Shown in pieces: positions 59,465 to 64,000 of a DNA stretch of 64,000 nucleotides. Position 1 is the first letter of the stretch, and every line of letters begins with the position of its first letter. The notes under the pieces are model-generated. The model made no database searches and was not told the DNA's origin. It saw only the letters and a list, made by a program, of their open reading frames with translations. Made by a program: the position numbers and the translations under genes. Origin of the DNA: Orychophragmus violaceus (taxonomy: Eukaryota > Streptophyta > Magnoliopsida > Brassicales > Brassicaceae); assembly GCA_030180135.1 (NCBI GenBank), contig CM058234.1, positions 35,560,766 through 35,624,765 of the forward strand, given 5' to 3'.

Positions 59465-60100
59465 TCAAACACCGTTTGTACATAAAGCAATCGGGACCCT
59501 CAATTTCCATATCAGAACATGGCATGATCTATCGGGCTTTCTGTTCTCCATCGATTGCACATAAACCTGCTTCTTCCGGACAGTGATTCCATGCAGTGTC
59601 TTCCTCAAGTTCTTCCAAACTCGGGCCACCAAATCCTCCTCATCTACCCGCCAGTTCTTCAAGGCAAGTTCCTCAAAGAGACCCCTTAGATGATTTCCGT
59701 GGAGGAAGCGCAGAACACCATACAGGTAAGCAGCTTCCAAAATCAAATCGTCTCCCTCCCCAATCGCGGCAAGGTATAATTACCACATTATGTTGTCCTC
59801 ATCATTGTCTTTGAAGTAACAAAGAATACCTCGAATGAAGAATGCGGCGTAGTTATCATGCTCTAAGCATTTTTCTAGAATCGCCGAGTGCTAAAGCGCA
59901 CGGAGAGGCCTCTTCACTAGCGGTGAGAGACAGAGAGAATGGAGGGCTTCAGGACTGTTGGAGGCTTCTTTCATTATTTTGCAGGTTGCTCTAAGGTTGC
60001 AGTAATCGGTGGAGGAAGCTTTGCCGAGTTTTTGGACGATCTTGGTGAGGACTTCAATCGGGAGTTGTTGCAGAGAGACAGTCGATCTCCTGTTGGCCAT
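59465..60100 (-). pseudogene. F-box protein gene, broken by two in-frame stops
   Basis: Starts MANRRSTVSLQQLPIEVLTK, an F-box (LPIEVLTKIVQKLG...LRATCKIMKEAS) in residues about 12-50. F-box proteins bind SKP1 and select targets for ubiquitination. The same frame continues past TAG (59891-59893) with HSAILEKCLEHDNYAAFFIR, then past TAA near 59786 with LYLAAIGEGDDLILEAAYLY and GVLRFLHGN to about 59465. This C-terminal region resembles the repeat region of a Brassicaceae-expanded F-box family (At2g35280-like, from memory). Frame is kept across both stops, so decay is recent. It is the only host-type gene in the window. A truncated F-box-only protein of 69 residues would still be possible. Confidence 0.8.
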
Positions 60101-60420
60101 GCTTTTTGTGTTTGATGGTTATGGGTTCTTCTCTCTGTTTTTCGTCGGTCTTTCGGAATCTTAACTTCTTCCTGTTCTTGATGGTTATGGGGTCATCGAG
60201 TATTTAAAGAAAGGATTTTTAGGGTTGCGTCTTAGGGAGGTGTCGATTCACGAAACCGGTGACGATTTGCCGGTATTATCTTTCTTGGGTTTTAAGATAG
60301 ATGGCAAGTTTGTCCCCTGCATTAAACGTTTGTGATTTGACAATAGTTTGAGAAACGTAAACGTGAAATCTGTTTATATGAGAGACAAATACAGAGAACC
60401 GGAATAAAGAGACTCTCAAT
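60101..60420. other. Upstream region of the F-box pseudogene
   Basis: Non-coding; the minus-strand side contains pyrimidine-rich stretches upstream of the ATG, compatible with a promoter and leader. No defined site. Confidence 0.4.
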
Positions 60421-60890
60421 AATGAGGTTTTTCTCACTCCAAAAGAAACATTAAAACCTCATTTTTGTGGTTTTGAACTGTACAAAACCTCAAATTTGAG
60501 GTTTCATCTTCTTTTTTTACATTCTAGTCCTAGTAATTATATACTTTATTAGTTTTAGTCCTAAGATAAATTTATATCTTATAAAAATGTCTGATTTCAA
60601 CATTTTTAATTTGTAATCTTCAAATTAAAAAAGAAAAGACTCATTTAACATTTTTTATTTTATAAATTGTGTTTTATTATTATTATATGTAATTTAATAT
60701 TTTAGTGTAATATTTATTTTATTATTTTTGCAATATTTTAATGTATGTTTTATAGTTATTTAAAAGTTATGTGATACAATTTAATTATTATTAATAGTAA
60801 GAACTTTAATGCAAAACTTTAAATCTGTGAAACCTCAAACCTCAAACCTCAAATCTAAACCCTAAACCTCAAACCTCAAATTTGATGTTG
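60421..60890. repeat. MITE-like repeat with AAACCTCAAA units, right copy
   Basis: Starts AATGAGGTTTTTCTCACTCC and ends with a run of AAACCTCAAACCTCAAA. Shares AACCTCATTTTTG and CAAATTTGAGGTTTC units with 32719-33251. AT-rich centre without coding. Confidence 0.6.
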
Positions 60891-61458
60891 CCGGAAGCAG
60901 TGATGTTGTCCCCATCTAAATCACATTCATAATTTAGTGTATGTTACTTGAAAACTTTAACGTTTTATTATGCTTTCGTTTTTAATATGCTTATTATCGA
61001 ACCATATTAATTATGCTTTCATGTTTCATATTTCAATTTAATAACGGTAGTTGATAGCCATATTTTAGTAATAAGTGATTAATATATAGTAAGAGTTTTT
61101 CAGTGACATTTAAGATGTCTCTCCAAGTCAATAACTTTCTTTGACTAAGATTAAGAAATCGACTACTATTTGTAATCTTAATAAATGAGAATGAATACTA
61201 ATACAATTGGAAATGTAAATTTCGATTTATAAAAATGATTAATATTAGACCGAGGGAGTAATTAAATATATATATATATATGAGTAATAATTATTGCGTT
61301 TTTGGACTTATTTTTGGTTTCCTAATTGTATATTAAGAATTTTTTGGTTACATTTAAGACACCTCTTCTTCCACTAATGAATGTCCTCGGCGTGACTGGA
61401 AGGTCATGTCGATTTAAATAAGGATTGGTTCGATAACCGATATTTCTTCCCCTGAGTG
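60891..61458. other. AT-rich intergenic DNA with a split direct repeat
   Basis: 61087-61122 and 61331-61367 are imperfect copies of TAGTAAGAGTTTTTCAGTGA followed by CATTTAAGA and a CT-rich end. GACCGAGGGAGTA at about 61248-61260 resembles a Stowaway-type end, but no partner was found. No gene. Confidence 0.5.
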
Positions 61459-61467
61459 TATATATAG
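61459..61467 (+). promoter_or_regulatory. TATA box upstream of the foldback
   Basis: TATATATAG, followed about 30 bases later by a CATCATTCTTCCCCATCCTC pyrimidine-rich start region. Spacing fits a polymerase II promoter for the foldback RNA at 61640. Confidence 0.55.
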
Positions 61468-61639
61468 CCCATCTTTTCATCATTCTTCCCCATCCTCACT
61501 TCTTTCCTCTCCTTCGCTTCTAAGGTCTAACAGAGCCTCGCTTCATCTTCTACCTTTTACCTTAAGTTCTTCCTTAAATATGCGGACATGTTCTTTTGTT
61601 TTCTTTTGTTCGGTTCTGTGTCGACCTCCGAAGTCATGC

Positions 61640-61816
61640 ATGAACAACACCGGAACCAGTATTCTCCTATAGATAAAGTAACCTGCGAGTCTTGCCAGGT
61701 CAAACAACCAAATGGTATTTCGCCCTAAAACACTAGGCGGCGAGATGATTGTTTGAGATCGATTCCTTTGGGTTACTTTATCTTTAGGAGAACATTGGTT
61801 CAGGTGTTGATTTCAT
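61640..61816 (+). ncRNA. Candidate microRNA or siRNA precursor foldback
   Basis: Two 39-nt arms, 61645-61683 and 61771-61809, pair along their whole length with three mismatches and one G-U pair. Pairing extends outward (ATGAA at 61640-61644 with TTCAT at 61812-61816, after a 2-nt bulge) and inward (TCAAACAA near 61700 with TTGTTTGA near 61749, then CGCC/GGCG at the loop). There is no open frame. Length, stem quality, TATA and spacing are those of a plant MIRNA gene. I do not recognise the arm sequence as a known miRNA family. A MITE-like inverted repeat is the alternative, but the length of the loop region and the promoter argue against it. Confidence 0.6.
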
Positions 61817-62270
61817 AACAGTTCCTACCTCATTGATGGCCTTGCTGGGAGAAGACAGCTCAATCGTCAGTCGAGGTAGCGCTTCGGTTTCTGGCGGAAA
61901 GAAACCGATATCACAACTCAAGCTTCAGCTTTGGAGGAACTTGTCCTTTAAGAAATTAGTTTAGCTATAATTATTTTTCTTAATTCGACTTGTAATATCA
62001 GTATTTGAGGTATTCCACTCAATTCTTATATTATCATTCATATTTGATATTCTTCTTGTATTTCATTTTTGTAATTTATAGTGGAATATTATGGGACCGA
62101 CAAATTGGGAGTAATACTAATCTAATAATCATTCTAGTGAAAAAAATTAATATAATAAGACTCGCCAAAACAAGAAACATTATCGCGCTTAAACCAAGTT
62201 ATTTAGGTAAATTATCATAAACCGAAAGAAAACCTAGACCATAACAACCTCGACAAAGTCAACATGCATA
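61817..62270. other. Non-coding stretch after the foldback
   Basis: The first 150 bases may belong to the foldback transcript. The rest is AT-rich and holds nothing I recognise. Confidence 0.4.
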
Positions 62271-64000
62271 TTACAAGGGCTCCTCATCCTGCTTTTCATA
62301 GTCATCTTGATCCTCATCATCAGAAGATGATAAATTACATCGAAATTCATCTTCTGGTTCAGCATCCCCGACCTCGTAATCAAGATATATTGTGTTTCCT
62401 CCTTGTACCGAGTTCTCAATAACGAGGTCTTCGATTCTAGTCGTCATCACATGATCATCATTTTCTTGTTGCAAAAGAATCGGTTCCATGTCGCCATAAT
62501 CTCCTCAAATATTTTCCATCGGGTTGACTTGTACAACACTTAGCCACTCCCTCTTTGGTTTCTTCGTATATAGATACGGGATATAACAAACTTGATCTGC
62601 TTGTGAGGCTGTGCATTTTGTATGTATTGAATGAAGTTATATACGTACATATATTTAAAGGCATTAAGATTTACAGGTATGGAACCAACGTACCTAGAAC
62701 AAATGGTTCGTCTTTACTGTACATTCTTGCTGAAAGAACGTCTACAACGCCAACATTACTCTGTCGAGTGCCTCTACTGATCATAGGGTCGTACCAGTTA
62801 CACTTAAATAGTGTGATTCTCAGATTCACAATTCTCTCATACTCGAGCTATATGATATCAATTAAAATCCCAAGGAAATCAGCCTCATCAGATGCATCAT
62901 CATAATTCTCTCCTTTAACATGTACACCATAGTTACATATCTTCCGTCCCACGCCATGATTCTTTGTATGAAACAAATATCCTCTTGTATAATAGATGGG
63001 CCAGGTTTTAGCCTTATGCACGGGTCCATGCACTATCTCTAGCACCCAATCAGGAAATTTATGTGTCTTTTTCCAATAAGTAACCTGCAGTACATAGAAA
63101 GAAAATATCAAATATATTTGAAAAAAAAATAAATTCAAATAAATATATAGGTAAGAAAGAATTTTACACATACATAAGTTTCCGTCCAGCTTCGATATTC
63201 TTCGGGTCTTTTTGCGGAGAACTCTTCTTCGGAGAGTTATGGATATTTTATGGATAGATAATATTCGAACATACTTTAATTTGAACCAAAACGTATATAA
63301 GAAATCATAGTATAGTTGAATATATTAAACCGAAAGATAAGACATGCCAATATATATATATATATATATATATATACCTCTCTAGTGGCTCAAAATATCC
63401 ACAGTTTCGCAGAACATAAACATGTGCGCGTCTATAGTCTTCCACAGAAAGCCAGATTTATTGCATTCTCCCACTTGGACGACCCACTTGAGTAAATATA
63501 TCAGGAACATCGACATGATATACGTGGATTTCACCTTCAGTGAATCTGGTTAACCTAACCAAATTAATTGGTTTAGAAAAATTTATAATTAATTAATATA
63601 CTACCATGTGTGTGTCTTACAAATGGAAAAGTAAACATGTGATAGCGCATTTACCTTGATTTTGTTTTTATATTCGCAGCAAAGTAATGCTCTGAGAAAT
63701 AAGCTATCTCCTCGTTGGTATACGATTCAACAATCGATCCTTCCGCATATCTTTTGTTCTTTGCTTTCCCTTTCAACTTTTTGAAATACCTTTCAAAAGG
63801 GTACATCCACCTATATTGCACCAGACCTTCTAATTCAGCTTCGTAGGGGAGATGTATAGGTAAATGCTCCATCACCTCGAAAAATGATGGTGGAAATATC
63901 TTTTCCAAGTTGTATATGATTAAAACTATGTTTTCTTTGAGAATTTGGAGACTTTTGTAAAGTTCTCGAGCATAAATCACGGAAAAAACTTCCAACCCCT
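62271..64000 (-). pseudogene. CACTA TNP2-type transposase, 3' half, with introns (CACTA-3), runs out of the window
   Basis: Minus-strand exons in order. 64000-63655 is a DUF4218-like region (LEKIFPPSFFEVMEHLPIHL, QYRWMYPFERYFKKLKGKAK), ending CAAG|GTAAAT. 63545-63378 has HVDVPDIFTQVGRPSGRMQ*. About 63250-63180 has EEFSAKRPEEYRSWTETYV. 63084-62694 is DUF4216-like (YLFHTKNHGVGRKICNYGVH, LRITLFKCNWYDP, YSKDEPFVL), with acceptor CTGCAG and donor CTAG|GTACGT. 62608-62271 has SQADQVCYIPYLYTKKPKRE and an acidic tail, SSSDDEDQDDYEKQDEEP. Splice sites are well kept, but three in-frame stops (RMQ*IW, DII*LEY, ENI*GDY) indicate a pseudogene. The 5' half lies beyond the right edge. Confidence 0.85.

Noticed and set aside
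61240..61262. Stowaway-type MITE end (GACCGAGGGAGTA)
   Set aside because: No matching inverted end found nearby; a single 13-bp resemblance is not enough.

Overview
This window looks like plant nuclear heterochromatin, most likely from a Brassicaceae genome. The call rests on Athila-type Ty3/gypsy elements with the tRNA-Asp-type primer site, Ty1/copia elements with the TGGTATCAGAGC primer site, CACTA transposons of the TNP2 type, and an F-box fragment that resembles a Brassicaceae F-box family. Almost everything is transposable element, in several layers of nesting. No intact ordinary host protein-coding gene is visible. There is one broken F-box gene and one good candidate small-RNA foldback.

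Layout. 1-781 is the end of a gypsy-like LTR. It cuts a minus-strand CACTA transposase fossil (CACTA-1, 782-11037), which was itself split by a complete young copia element (copia-1, 2471-9979, TSD CAAAT). From about 11038 a second, plus-strand CACTA fossil (CACTA-2) begins. Its exon was split by a defective Athila (Athila-1, 13313-28369, TSD GTGTA), which retains gag, protease and an env-like region but no reverse transcriptase or integrase. A rearranged minus-strand copia (copia-2, 19554-25681, TSD CCTGC) sits inside the env-like gene. 28370-30054 is the rest of CACTA-2 and CACTA-like DNA. It is followed by a 308-bp TC tract, a field of AGTCG/CGACT repeats, and a MITE-like AT-rich repeat.

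33252-58869 is a tandem minus-strand Athila (Athila-2) with three LTRs and two internal regions, flanked by one TSD (TCTTT). Its left LTR carries a 655-bp Helitron. Its left internal region carries a copia element (copia-3, 36429-43331, TSD GGTGC) that keeps gag but has a ruined pol. 58870-62270 is the least TE-rich stretch: a broken F-box gene, a second copy of the MITE-like repeat, and a TATA box followed by a 177-nt imperfect foldback. From 62271 to the end lies a third CACTA TNP2-type fossil on the minus strand, running out of the window.

How the parts relate. Exact target-site duplications give a relative order: CACTA fossils first, then Athila insertions, then copia and Helitron insertions. 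Only copia-1 looks capable of encoding a full protein set. The most unusual signal is a short palindrome, GTGTCGATCGACAC or its CGACCG/CGGTCG variant. It occurs in pairs about 21 bp apart in all three copia and both Athila elements, in LTRs, leaders and even coding sequence, but I did not see it in the CACTA, Helitron or host-like parts.
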